The notes: generated from the letters alone by a model not told the origin. DNA of 64,000 nucleotides from Flavobacterium sp. BFFFF1 (GCF_002256285.1 NZ_NKJE01000007.1:84757-148756); one strand, 5' to 3'; shown: positions 17,308 through 25,656, numbered from the stretch's first letter. Numbers and translations: made by a program.

Positions 17308-17904
17308 ATGAAAGATATCTTTGAACACAGTTTTTCAAACGCCTTCAGTTATGGCGAATACCGGGCGTATGTTTCTAATCTTCTGGCAGACGGAAAATCG
17401 ACTGGCCACAAGCAATCAGAAGACCTTACACATTACAGCAAAATGAACGAAGCCCGGATGAACCGGCTCGACAAAACCATTGTCATCGGCGACGCGCAGG
17501 CAGCAGTTTTTCAATCGCTCCATAAAAAACACACCTGGCTGGTGCTCTCAGAAGGTTGGTGTGGTGATGCGGCCCAAGCGTTGCCGGTGATGCATAAACT
17601 GGTGTCATTTTCCGAAAATATCGACCTGAAAATTGTACTCCGCGACGACAATGCGGGTTTGATGGACTTATTTCTGACCAACGGGTCCAGATCCATCCCT
17701 AAACTGATTGTGCTCGACGAAGCCTTTGAAGTTAAAGCACTCTGGGGGCCACGGCCGGAACCTGCCATAGACCTGGTTACCCACTATAAAAAATTACATG
17801 GTGTCTTTGATGATGCCGGAAAGACGGCACTGCAATTGTGGTACACAAAAGACAAAGGAAATGCGATTCAGCAGGAACTCGCTGCGCTTATGGAAAACCT
17901 ATAA
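17308..17904 (+). CDS. Thioredoxin-family protein lacking the second active-site cysteine
   Basis: The 198-residue protein has no signal peptide and is probably cytoplasmic. A thioredoxin fold starts near residue 75 (HTWLVLSEGWCGDAAQALPVM) and includes the cis-proline segment SRSIPKLIVLD. The usual CxxC is reduced to Cys85-Gly-Asp-Ala88, so a two-cysteine reductase cycle is not possible. Monothiol or binding roles remain. The N-terminal 70 residues are helical and lineage-specific. It stands alone between copy B of the dispersed element and a convergent barrel gene that overlaps its end by 6 bp. Confidence 0.8.
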   Translation: MKDIFEHSFSNAFSYGEYRAYVSNLLADGKSTGHKQSEDLTHYSKMNEARMNRLDKTIVIGDAQAAVFQSLHKKHTWLVLSEGWCGDAAQALPVMHKLVSFSENIDLKIVLRDDNAGLMDLFLTNGSRSIPKLIVLDEAFEVKALWGPRPEPAIDLVTHYKKLHGVFDDAGKTALQLWYTKDKGNAIQQELAALMENL

Positions 17905-18486
17905 GAACGTGTAGCCTAAACCGATATTAAACGTGGACAGGCTTTCAAAATCTACAGGTTTAAAATGATAGTATGAGATCTCGATAAAAACCGAAAACAT
18001 GCCTTTCTGATGTCCTTCCTCATCATCGAGAACGGCCACATCAAGTCCCAGGTTGCCCCGCAGGAAATCCCCTGAAAAGCGGTTTTGGTTCAGCACAAAA
18101 ACCTTTCCATATCCAAATGAGGCAAAAGGCCGCAACTCATCGTCCTGCGACACCCGCGGCGCAACTTTAACATTCCCAAAAACAGGTGCCGATACCAGGC
18201 CGGGATCCGATTTCCATTCTATTCCTGTATGAAGGCCCAACAACATCCAATCGGTGACCCTTCTCCCAAAACCAGCGCGGAGGTAAGCGCCGCTCGCACG
18301 GAGAAAATTCTCGTCATCATTGTCACCAAATGCTTCATTCTGCTTTAGCGGTGCCGCCAATTCAACCTCAAAATAATTTCTGGTTTGCCGCTTCACCGGC
18401 TCCATATCCTGCGCACTTAACCCGCAGGAAGCCGACAGGAGAAATGCGATACATGCAAAAAGTCTAAAGTTGGAAAGTGTTTTCAA
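17899..18486 (-). CDS. Predicted outer-membrane beta-barrel protein
   Basis: The 195-residue product has a signal peptide (1-25, ending SCGLSAQ) and alternating amphipathic strands (YFEVELAAPL, GAYLRAGFGRRVTDWMLLGLHTGIEW, MFSVFIEISYYHF), ending STFNIGLGYTFL. That suits a small outer-membrane barrel. There is no ATG before the signal peptide, and a TAG lies three codons upstream of the TTG at 18486-18484. The start is therefore that TTG, inside the last codons of truB, suggesting translational coupling. No function is recognisable. Confidence 0.7.
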   Translation of the reverse strand: MKTLSNFRLFACIAFLLSASCGLSAQDMEPVKRQTRNYFEVELAAPLKQNEAFGDNDDENFLRASGAYLRAGFGRRVTDWMLLGLHTGIEWKSDPGLVSAPVFGNVKVAPRVSQDDELRPFASFGYGKVFVLNQNRFSGDFLRGNLGLDVAVLDDEEGHQKGMFSVFIEISYYHFKPVDFESLSTFNIGLGYTFL

Positions 18487-19153
18487 AGTCTGCTATTTGT
18501 GTGGCATCATTAACGTGGTAATCCCCGATTTTAGTGCGTCGTAAGGCGATCAAATGAGCTCCTGATCCAAGTGCTTTGCCAAAATCGTAAGCCAAAGACC
18601 GAATGTAGGTGCCTTTACTGCACACCACCCTGAAATCAATTTCCGGCAGTGCCATACGTGTGATTTCAAACTCGTGGATCGTGGTTTTTCGGAACGCAAT
18701 TTCTACTGTTTCCCCGGCACGCGCATGCTCATAAAGCCGTTTTCCATCCTTTTTTATAGCAGAAAAAACGGGCGGCTTTTGGTCGATTTCACCCATAAAC
18801 TGCGTCGTCGTCTCAGCCACCAATGCGTCATCAATATGCGATATGGGAAAAGTAGCATCAATTTCGGTCTCAAGATCGTAAGACGGCGTGGTGGCACCAA
18901 TATAAAAAGTACCAGTATATTCTTTAGCCTGTCCCTGCAGTTCGCTGATTCTTTTGGTAAATTTTCCTGTGCAGACGATCAGCAATCCGGTCGCCAGAGG
19001 GTCAAGTGTCCCTGCGTGACCAATCTTAATTTTCTTAAGTCCCAGTTTGCTCTTTAAAGCCCATTTCATTTTATTCACGGCCTGGAACGATGACCAATGC
19101 AACGGCTTATCGATCAGCAGCACCTGGCCATTCTGAAAATCTTCAGCAGTCAT
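18464..19153 (-). CDS. truB: tRNA pseudouridine-55 synthase
   Basis: The 229-residue TruB catalytic domain opens with LLIDKPLHWSSFQAVNKM. It has the catalytic aspartate motif KIGHAGTLDPLATGLL near residues 41-56, then KPPVFSAIKKDGKRLYEHAR and the late CSKGTYIRSLAYDFG. It makes pseudouridine 55 in the T-loop of tRNAs. The C-terminal PUA-like extension of Escherichia coli TruB is absent, which is usual in this group. Its start overlaps the uppP stop codon (shared base 19153), in the run ftsX-DUF3098-uppP-truB. Confidence 0.97.
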   Translation of the reverse strand: MTAEDFQNGQVLLIDKPLHWSSFQAVNKMKWALKSKLGLKKIKIGHAGTLDPLATGLLIVCTGKFTKRISELQGQAKEYTGTFYIGATTPSYDLETEIDATFPISHIDDALVAETTTQFMGEIDQKPPVFSAIKKDGKRLYEHARAGETVEIAFRKTTIHEFEITRMALPEIDFRVVCSKGTYIRSLAYDFGKALGSGAHLIALRRTKIGDYHVNDATQIADFENTFQL

Positions 19154-19953
19154 TATTTGTTGGTTGGTGCGAAAAAGTAAATCGAAAGGATGATCAGGCC
19201 GATCAGGATCCTGTAATACCCAAAAATCCGGAATCCGTTTTTGGTCAGGTAGCTGATCAGGAATTTAATGGATGCATAGGAAACGATGAAGGCCACAATA
19301 TTTCCAACTGCAAGAATCCCCATATTGCCGGTGTTCAGTACTTCGGGGGAATGTTTATAAACATCAAAAATACTTTTTACCGTCGCAGCGAGCATCGTAG
19401 GTACAGCGAGAAAAAATGAAAATTCCGCGGCAGTCTTGCGGTCCAGTTTTTGCTCCATCCCACCGATGATGGTCGAGGCACTGCGGCTCATTCCGGGAAA
19501 AACGATGGCCAGCGTCTGGTAAAACCCAATCGTAAGCGCCTTTTTGTTGGTGATTTGTGTCTCGTCTGTAATTTTTGGATTCGTGAACCACTTGTCTACA
19601 AACAGCAGCAACACGCCGCCAATCACCAGCATCATCGCAATCACGACGGGCGTTTCCATCATTTTCTCGATATGTTTTTTAAAAAGTCCGCCAATGACCA
19701 ATGCGGGGATTACCGCAATCATCAGCTTCACATAAAACCCCAGCCTCTTGAAGTCAAAGAATTTACGCCAGTAAATGACAACCACCGAAAGGATGGCGGC
19801 CAACTGGATGACAATTTCGAATAATTTGGTGAACTCATCTTTTTCGATACCCATAAAAGAGGAAAAGATGACCATGTGCCCCGTGGACGAAACCGGAAGG
19901 AACTCGGTGATCCCTTCAATGACTGCCAGGAATACGGCCTGAATATAATCCAT
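19153..19953 (-). CDS. uppP: Undecaprenyl-diphosphatase (BacA/UppP)
   Basis: The 266-residue integral membrane protein has the two BacA signatures: EGITEFLPVSSTGHMVI at 13-29 and FPGMSRSASTIIGGM in the second half. About eight helices are visible. It dephosphorylates undecaprenyl diphosphate to recycle the lipid carrier for peptidoglycan and other wall polymers; overexpression of family members confers bacitracin resistance. It lies between DUF3098 and truB, with 32 bp to the former and a one-base overlap with the latter. Confidence 0.98.
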   Translation of the reverse strand: MDYIQAVFLAVIEGITEFLPVSSTGHMVIFSSFMGIEKDEFTKLFEIVIQLAAILSVVVIYWRKFFDFKRLGFYVKLMIAVIPALVIGGLFKKHIEKMMETPVVIAMMLVIGGVLLLFVDKWFTNPKITDETQITNKKALTIGFYQTLAIVFPGMSRSASTIIGGMEQKLDRKTAAEFSFFLAVPTMLAATVKSIFDVYKHSPEVLNTGNMGILAVGNIVAFIVSYASIKFLISYLTKNGFRIFGYYRILIGLIILSIYFFAPTNK

Positions 19954-19985
19954 AAAAGATGGGTATTATTGGTTTGTTTTTGAGG

Positions 19986-20252
19986 CTACTTGTCTACCGG
20001 CTTCGGTGATTTAAGAATCGCATAAATCGTGATGCCGAACCCAATCAATACGGTCGTCGGCGCCAGGCGGATCCTCCTAAAGTCGAAAATTGCTTCACTG
20101 AAAACATTTGGATCGTCGCTTCCGCCGCCGCTCATCAGGATGAATCCCAGCGCAATTACGCCAATCCCAATCAGCAGTATTTTGTAATTTACCTTATCGA
20201 AAAGGAAATCGCCTTGTGGGCTTTGTTCTTTTCTGTCCTTGTTATCTTTCAT
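19986..20252 (-). CDS. DUF3098 small membrane protein
   Basis: The 88-residue protein has two membrane helices (about 26-44 and 66-81) separated by SGGGSDDPNVFSEAIFDFRRIRLAPTTV, the wording of the DUF3098 family found in Bacteroidetes. Its place between ftsX and uppP is conserved in relatives as far as I know, which suggests a link to cell division or wall synthesis. No biochemical function is known to me. Confidence 0.85.
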   Translation of the reverse strand: MKDNKDRKEQSPQGDFLFDKVNYKILLIGIGVIALGFILMSGGGSDDPNVFSEAIFDFRRIRLAPTTVLIGFGITIYAILKSPKPVDK

Positions 20253-20296
20253 CTGATTTTTATCTCAATGCTATTATCTAAAATCTTTTCTGAACT

Positions 20297-21172
20297 TTAA
20301 TACAAATCGTCCGTGCGCAAATTCAGGAAGCGCTGTGTTGCGAAAAACGTGCTGAACCACGTAATGAAAATCCCTAAGACAATGACGCCAAGCAGCACAA
20401 GCCCGGTCATGAGCTGGTCCTGGACAATGTTAAGTTTCGGGTAATTCTCGTCTATCACAAACAGTGAGGCCACCAATGCTGCCACAGCAAGCACAGCCGC
20501 AATACCACCCAGCAAAACGCTGCGCCAGATGAAAGGCTTGCGGATGAACGACTTGGTTGCGCCAACCATCTGCATCGTTTTAATGATAAAACGGTTCGAA
20601 TAAATCGAAAGGCGGATCGAACTGTTGATCAGCAAAACCGCCACAATCAACAGAAAAATACTTGCGTATAAAATCCACATACTCGCTGCTTCAATATTGT
20701 CATTGACCAGGCTTACGAGTACCTTATCATAATTAACCGTCGAAATCATCTCATTCTTCTTCAGCCGGTCTTCTATTTTCTTGATGCTGTCGTTGCGTAT
20801 GTATGCCGAGTTTAAATGAATGTCAAACGAATTCTCAAATGGATTCTCGCCTATAAACGCCATAAAATCCTCTCCCATATCTTCCGATTCGCGTTTCGCT
20901 GCCTCTTCTTTCGGCACAAAAACGCTGTTCTTGACAAACCTGGCCGTTTTCAACTCCTGCGCAAAAGCTTTCATTACGCTGTCATTGGCCCCATTCTTAA
21001 AGAAAACCGTCATCGGGATTTCTTCTTTGAAATTATCGGAAAGCTTTTTAGAATTTAGGAAAAACAAACCCAATATCCCCAACAGGAACAGCACCAAAAA
21101 GATGCTCAGTACAACGGAAAAATAAGAAGTAATCAGCCTGCGCTTTTTAAACTTTTCGTAAGACGAACTCAT
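20297..21172 (-). CDS. ftsX: Cell-division permease FtsX
   Basis: The 291-residue protein has the FtsX pattern. A cytoplasmic N terminus and one helix (about 18-40) are followed by an extracytoplasmic domain of some 110 residues. Three helices follow, with the FtsX-permease signature NRFIIKTMQMVGATKSFIRKPFIWRS between them. With the ATPase FtsE it transmits division signals to wall hydrolases; ftsE is not in this window. It is the first gene of the run leading to uppP and truB. Confidence 0.93.
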   Translation of the reverse strand: MSSSYEKFKKRRLITSYFSVVLSIFLVLFLLGILGLFFLNSKKLSDNFKEEIPMTVFFKNGANDSVMKAFAQELKTARFVKNSVFVPKEEAAKRESEDMGEDFMAFIGENPFENSFDIHLNSAYIRNDSIKKIEDRLKKNEMISTVNYDKVLVSLVNDNIEAASMWILYASIFLLIVAVLLINSSIRLSIYSNRFIIKTMQMVGATKSFIRKPFIWRSVLLGGIAAVLAVAALVASLFVIDENYPKLNIVQDQLMTGLVLLGVIVLGIFITWFSTFFATQRFLNLRTDDLY

Positions 21173-21238
21173 AGGTGGGTTAATTATGCGGTAAAAATAT
21201 AAAGAATTTCTTTAACCGCAGTTTATAACGCGCAAAGT

Positions 21239-21268
21239 TTTGACTTTCGTACAATAAGCGTAAATTTG
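21239..21268 (+). promoter_or_regulatory. Promoter of leuS
   Basis: TTTG (21239-21242), an 18-bp spacer and TAAATTTG (21261-21268) match the Bacteroidetes consensus well. Transcription should start near 21275, giving a leader of nearly 120 bases that holds the inverted repeat at 21278-21388. Confidence 0.6.
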
Positions 21269-21277
21269 CCCGATTTT

Positions 21278-21388
21278 AGTTGACAGCTTACGGTATACGG
21301 TTTACAGTTTACAGCGCCTCATGTTGTGTCAAAACGGTATTTAAAACGTGCTTCCATACTGTCAACTGTAAACCGTAAACTGTAAACT
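21278..21388 (+). repeat. Inverted repeat in the leuS leader
   Basis: The left arm (21278-21314) and right arm (21358-21388) are built from variants of a 7-8 base unit (GGTTTAC, AGTTTACA, AGTTGACAG) in opposite orientation. They can pair over about 25-30 bases around a loop of some 43 bases. The right arm ends 4 bases before the leuS ATG. It may be a leader hairpin or a simple intergenic repeat. I see no T-box or leucine-codon leader peptide. Confidence 0.6.
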
Positions 21389-21392
21389 CCTA

Positions 21393-24257
21393 ATGAAGTA
21401 CAACCCTACCGAAATCGAAAAATACTGGCAGCAATATTGGGCTGAAAACCAAACCTTCGCCGCCGACAATAAGTCCGATAAACCCAAATATTACGTACTC
21501 GACATGTTTCCTTATCCTTCCGGGGCCGGACTCCACGTAGGGCATCCGCTTGGGTACATTGCATCCGATATTTATGCCAGATACAAACGCCACAAAGGAT
21601 TTAACGTACTGCACCCTCAGGGCTACGACAGTTTCGGCCTTCCCGCAGAGCAATACGCGATCCAGACCGGACAGCATCCCGAGAAAACCACGAAAGAGAA
21701 CATTGCACGCTACCGCGAACAGCTCGATAAAATCGGCTTCTCGTTCGACTGGAGCCGTGAGGTGCGTACTTCCTCCCCTGAATATTACAAATGGACGCAA
21801 TGGATCTTCATCCAGTTGTTTCAGTCCTGGTACAACAAAGACACCGACAAAGCAGAAAGCATATGCACGCTGATCCAGGAATTCGAAATGAACGGCAATG
21901 CAAAGGTAAACGCCGTCTGCGATGACAACATTACGCCTTTTACTGCCGAGGACTGGAACGCTTCCGCAGATGCTACCCAGCAACAAATCCTGCTCCGATA
22001 CAGATTAACCTATCTCGCCGAAACCGAAGTAAACTGGTGCCCGGCATTAGGAACCGTCCTCGCAAACGACGAAATCGTAAACGGTGTGTCCGAGCGCGGC
22101 GGCCATCCCGTCATACGCAAAAAGATGACCCAATGGAGCATGCGCATTTCGGCTTATGCCGAACGATTATTGCAGGGATTGGACCAGATCGACTGGACCG
22201 AAGCGTTGAAGGAAAGCCAACGCAACTGGATCGGGAAATCGGTTGGGGCATTGGTCACTTTTAAGCTCAAGGATTCGGAATCCGAAAGAGACAATCTAGA
22301 CTATATCCTTTCCGGCGATGAAACAAACGATTATAAAATAGAGGTTTTTACCACGCGCCCCGACACCATCTTCGGTGTCACTTTTATGACCCTCGCCCCG
22401 GAACACGAACTCGTCCCTAAAATTACCACACCGGACCAAAAAGCCGCTGTGGAGGCGTATGTAGAAGCCACCGCACGCCGTTCAGAACGCGAGCGTATGG
22501 CTGATGTCAAGACGATTTCAGGTGTGTTTACCGGTGCCTATGCGGAACATCCGTTTACGAAAGAACCCATCCCGGTCTGGATCGGAGACTATGTGCTCGC
22601 AGGATACGGAACCGGCGCGGTGATGGCGGTACCGTGTGGAGATGAGCGCGATTATGCGTTTGCAAAACACTTCGGTATTGACATCAAGAATATTTTTGAC
22701 AATGTCGATATCTCCGAAGAGGCCTACGGCTCCAAAGACAATGTGAAAATCGCGAACTCCGATTTCCTCGATGGCCTGAATTACAAGGAAGCCACCAAAA
22801 AGGCGATTGAAGCACTGGAAGAGATCGGACAGGGCAAAGGCAAAACGAATTACCGCCTGCGCGATGCCGTATTTTCCCGCCAGAGATATTGGGGCGAGCC
22901 GTTCCCAGTGTATTACGTAAACGGCATGCCACAGATGATTGACGCGAAACACCTACCCATCAGACTTCCTGAAGTTGAGAAATATTTACCCACTGAAGAC
23001 GGGCAACCGCCTTTAGGAAACTCAAAAGAATGGGCATGGGATAGCATTCAGCATTCAGTCGTCAGCAATCAGCTGATTGACCACGAAACCGTCTTCCCTT
23101 TAGAATTGAATACGATGCCGGGCTGGGCAGGATCTTCCTGGTACTGGCTGCGCTATATGGACGCGCACAACAACAACGAATTTGTTTCCAAGGAAGACGA
23201 AGCCTACTGGCAGAATGTCGATTTATACATCGGCGGGAGCGAGCACGCGACCGGGCACTTATTGTATTCCCGTTTCTGGAACAAGTTCTTAAAGGACCGT
23301 GGCTTCGTGACGCAGGAGGAGCCGTTTAAGAAGTTGATCAATCAGGGGATGATATTGGGGATGAGTGCCATTATTTACCGAATTTCAGGAACCAACAAAT
23401 ATGTTTCCAAAAATCTCAAAAACGAATATGAAACGGAAGGATTGCATATAGATGTTAATATGGTAAATTCTTCAGATGAAATAAGTACAGACGTTCTAAG
23501 AGACTGGCAACCACAATTTAGTGATGCCGAGTTTATTCTTGAAAATGGAAAGTTTGTTGTGGGAAGGGAAGTCGAAAAAATGTCAAAAAGATGGTATAAT
23601 GTAGTAAATCCGGATGATATCTGCCACGAATACGGCGCCGATACACTCCGCCTCTACGAAATGTTCCTCGGACCTTTAGAGCAATCAAAACCGTGGAACA
23701 CTGCGGGTATTACCGGTGTATTCGGTTTCCTGAAGAAATTGTGGAGATTGTATTTCGATGACAAAGGATTGGTCGTAAACGCAAATCCTGCCTCAAAAGA
23801 AGCGTTGAAAACATTACACAAAACGATCAAAAAAGTCCAGGACGATATCGAGAATTTCTCATTCAATACCTCCGTGAGCCAATTCATGATCTGCGTGAAC
23901 GAACTTAGCTCGATGAACTGCCACGAACGCGTCATCCTCGAGCCGTTGGCGATCATCATTTCGCCATATGCGCCGCATATCGCCGAGGAGCTGTGGAAAC
24001 GCCTCGGCCACGACGGCAGCATCTCAACCGTCCCGTTCCCGATCTTTAATCCCGAGCATCTCGTGGAAAGCAGCAAGGAATACCCGGTATCCTTCAACGG
24101 AAAAACACGCTTTACGATCGAATTGCCGCTGGATTTATCAAAGGAACAAATTGAGGAAATCGTAATGAACGACGAACGCACCCACAAACAGCTCGAAGGG
24201 CGAACACCGAACAAGGTGATTATCGTGCCGGGAAAAATCATCAATATAGTAGGGTAG
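21393..24257 (+). CDS. leuS: Leucyl-tRNA synthetase
   Basis: This 954-residue class I synthetase charges tRNA-Leu. The HIGH motif appears as HVGH at 48-51 in FPYPSGAGLHVGHPLGY. The editing (CP1) domain has TTRPDTIFGVTFMTLAPEH. FPLELNTMPGWAGSSWYW precedes the catalytic core, and the KMSKS loop reads KMSKR at about residue 729. A leucine-specific-type insertion just before it (about 645-725) is richer in A and T than its surroundings, but the frame is intact. The C-terminal anticodon-binding and tail domains are complete. Confidence 0.98.
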   Translation: MKYNPTEIEKYWQQYWAENQTFAADNKSDKPKYYVLDMFPYPSGAGLHVGHPLGYIASDIYARYKRHKGFNVLHPQGYDSFGLPAEQYAIQTGQHPEKTTKENIARYREQLDKIGFSFDWSREVRTSSPEYYKWTQWIFIQLFQSWYNKDTDKAESICTLIQEFEMNGNAKVNAVCDDNITPFTAEDWNASADATQQQILLRYRLTYLAETEVNWCPALGTVLANDEIVNGVSERGGHPVIRKKMTQWSMRISAYAERLLQGLDQIDWTEALKESQRNWIGKSVGALVTFKLKDSESERDNLDYILSGDETNDYKIEVFTTRPDTIFGVTFMTLAPEHELVPKITTPDQKAAVEAYVEATARRSERERMADVKTISGVFTGAYAEHPFTKEPIPVWIGDYVLAGYGTGAVMAVPCGDERDYAFAKHFGIDIKNIFDNVDISEEAYGSKDNVKIANSDFLDGLNYKEATKKAIEALEEIGQGKGKTNYRLRDAVFSRQRYWGEPFPVYYVNGMPQMIDAKHLPIRLPEVEKYLPTEDGQPPLGNSKEWAWDSIQHSVVSNQLIDHETVFPLELNTMPGWAGSSWYWLRYMDAHNNNEFVSKEDEAYWQNVDLYIGGSEHATGHLLYSRFWNKFLKDRGFVTQEEPFKKLINQGMILGMSAIIYRISGTNKYVSKNLKNEYETEGLHIDVNMVNSSDEISTDVLRDWQPQFSDAEFILENGKFVVGREVEKMSKRWYNVVNPDDICHEYGADTLRLYEMFLGPLEQSKPWNTAGITGVFGFLKKLWRLYFDDKGLVVNANPASKEALKTLHKTIKKVQDDIENFSFNTSVSQFMICVNELSSMNCHERVILEPLAIIISPYAPHIAEELWKRLGHDGSISTVPFPIFNPEHLVESSKEYPVSFNGKTRFTIELPLDLSKEQIEEIVMNDERTHKQLEGRTPNKVIIVPGKIINIVG

Positions 24258-24300
24258 TTCGGGAGATAGGAAGTTCGGAGGATCAGCATCAATTTACCTG

Positions 24301-24378
24301 ATGCCGCGTGAGGGATCGCAGCAAGGTGCCGTGCACCGCGGAGAGCCCGACGGCGTAGCTTGCGGAGCCGGCACGCCC
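24301..24378 (+). repeat. GC-rich structured repeat, possible relative of the dispersed element (E)
   Basis: After GTGAGGGATCGCAGC comes a short perfect hairpin GGTGC/GCACC, then GCGGAGAGCCCGACGGCG and a second GC-rich hairpin ending GCACGCCC. The core GGATNGNAGC, hairpin, GCGGANAGC(C/G)(C/G)GA matches copies A and D of the dispersed element, while the outer flanks differ. It lies between leuS and the zinc peptidase gene and is markedly richer in GC than its surroundings. Confidence 0.45.
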
Positions 24379-24457
24379 AAATCCTGCCAAACTGACATAA
24401 TCTAAGTCTGGCTTGTATTTTGCATTTACAGCAAAAAACAAATTAAACTTAAAAACT

Positions 24458-25141
24458 ATGGGACCCGGATATCTAATTTTAGCGATCCTTATCATGGGCG
24501 TCAGCTGGTTGGTCAGCAATACGCTGAAGCGAAAATTCGAACATTATTCCAAACTGCACCTGCAGAACAATATGTCTGGCCGCGAAATCGCCGAGCAAAT
24601 GCTTGCAGACCATGGCATTTATGACGTAAAGGTTATCTCAACCGAAGGCCGCCTCACGGACCACTACAACCCAGCTGACAAAACCGTCAACCTGAGTGAA
24701 GCGGTCTATAACCAGCGGAATGCCGCTTCCGCAGCCGTTGCCGCGCACGAATGCGGCCATGCCGTACAACACGCCACCGCCTATTCAATGCTGCAATTGC
24801 GATCAAAACTCGTTCCGGTGGTGAGCGTCGCCTCCGGCATGATCCAATGGGTGCTGATTGCCGGTATCCTGATGATCCGCACGTTTCCGGAATTACTATT
24901 GGTTGGAATTGTGGCGTTTGCACTGACAACTTTATTCACAGTCATCACGCTGCCAGTAGAATACGACGCGAGCAACCGTGCACTCGCCTGGCTTGAGAAC
25001 AAGCAAATGCTCACCCGCCAGGAACACGATGGTGCCAAAGATGCATTGAAATGGGCTGCACGCACGTATGTAGTTGCTGCCGTCGGCTCGATTGCGACAT
25101 TGTTGTACTATATCTCGATTTACACAGGCAACAGAAGGTAA
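24458..25141 (+). CDS. Membrane zinc metallopeptidase, YugP type
   Basis: The 227-residue protein has an N-terminal helix (about 3-18), the zinc-binding HECGHAVQH at residues 97-105, and hydrophobic segments at about 120-165 and 205-222. The late EYDASNRALAWLE completes the family pattern (PF04298, neutral zinc metallopeptidase 2). The start is the ATG before GPGYLILAI; the frame extends upstream without family similarity. It is probably anchored in the inner membrane. Substrates are unknown for this family. It stands alone between leuS and a terminator. Confidence 0.9.
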   Translation: MGPGYLILAILIMGVSWLVSNTLKRKFEHYSKLHLQNNMSGREIAEQMLADHGIYDVKVISTEGRLTDHYNPADKTVNLSEAVYNQRNAASAAVAAHECGHAVQHATAYSMLQLRSKLVPVVSVASGMIQWVLIAGILMIRTFPELLLVGIVAFALTTLFTVITLPVEYDASNRALAWLENKQMLTRQEHDGAKDALKWAARTYVVAAVGSIATLLYYISIYTGNRR

Positions 25142-25160
25142 GGCTGGCCTCCATAAAAAC

Positions 25161-25191
25161 AAAATCCGCTTCGTAAGTCGCGGATTTTTTA
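25161..25191. terminator. Bidirectional terminator
   Basis: AAAATCCGC and GCGGATTTT form a perfect stem around a 10-base loop with A and T tracts on both sides. It lies between the convergent zinc peptidase and second hxlR genes. A near copy of the same hairpin closes the next gene at 26588-26618. Confidence 0.8.
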
Positions 25192-25239
25192 TTTTAAACT
25201 GTCTCCAAAGGCAAAGCAGCCTGCTTAGACTGCGACTGC

Positions 25240-25599
25240 CTACTGCGACTGCCCACTATTCCTCAGTCCCCAATCCGCGAGCACCGTCAGCGCCGGCAAC
25301 AACTCCGCACCGGATTCTGATAACGAATACTCGACATGCGGCGGCATCACCTCCACCACAACACGCTGTACGAGGTTGTCCGCTTCCAACTGCTTCAGGT
25401 GTTGTATAAGCATCTTCTCCGAGATCGGCGGAATCGCTTTACGCAATTCGCTATAGCGCAATCGCCCATCCCGCAGGTTCCATAAAATCAATGGTTTCCA
25501 CCTTCCACCCACTTTATCCAACGCAAAACTCACCGGACAGACACCCATAATGGCTTTCCGGTTTTCATTATTTGTCGAGGCTTCCTTTATATTTCTCAT
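25240..25599 (-). CDS. HxlR-family regulator with conserved N-terminal cysteine
   Basis: The 119-residue protein starts at the ATG one codon after a GTG. It has the HxlR core: CPVSFALDKVGGRWKPLILWNL from Cys21, then RYSELRKAIPPISEKMLIQHL, VQRVVVEVMPPHVEYSLSESG and a dimerisation helix. A lone cysteine before Pro-Val is the thiol sensor in characterised quinone- and aldehyde-responsive HxlR proteins. The gene diverges from an NmrA-like oxidoreductase. Their promoters overlap at 25618-25656 around an inverted repeat, so it probably represses both. Confidence 0.92.
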   Translation of the reverse strand: MRNIKEASTNNENRKAIMGVCPVSFALDKVGGRWKPLILWNLRDGRLRYSELRKAIPPISEKMLIQHLKQLEADNLVQRVVVEVMPPHVEYSLSESGAELLPALTVLADWGLRNSGQSQ

Positions 25600-25617
25600 C
25601 ACATACTTTTTGGTAGG

Positions 25618-25656
25618 TACTTGTACAAAAGTAAGTATAAAAATACCTTTGACAAA
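25618..25656. promoter_or_regulatory. Overlapping divergent promoters with palindromic operator
   Basis: For the oxidoreductase gene, TTG (25621-25623), a 20-bp spacer and TACCTTTG (25644-25651) are seen on the plus strand. For hxlR, TTTG (25656-25653), a 19-bp spacer and TACTTTTG (25633-25626) are on the minus strand. The inverted repeat TACTT-N6-AAGTA (25618-25633) covers the hxlR -7 element and the plus-strand -33 element, the right place for a repressor of both genes. Confidence 0.65.

Noticed and set aside
21390..21986. Minus-strand frame of 198 codons opposite the start of leuS
   Set aside because: It is the shadow of a strongly conserved synthetase N terminus, with no start signal or recognisable family.
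23038..23075. GCATTCAGCATTCAGT-like repeat in leuS resembling an intergenic repeat
   Set aside because: It encodes an ordinary variable loop in the family alignment position before FPLELNTMPGW, and no second copy was seen nearby.
23340..23580. AT-rich stretch inside leuS, possible foreign insertion
   Set aside because: The frame is intact and the segment sits where LeuRS has a variable leucine-specific insertion before the KMSKS loop; composition alone is not enough.
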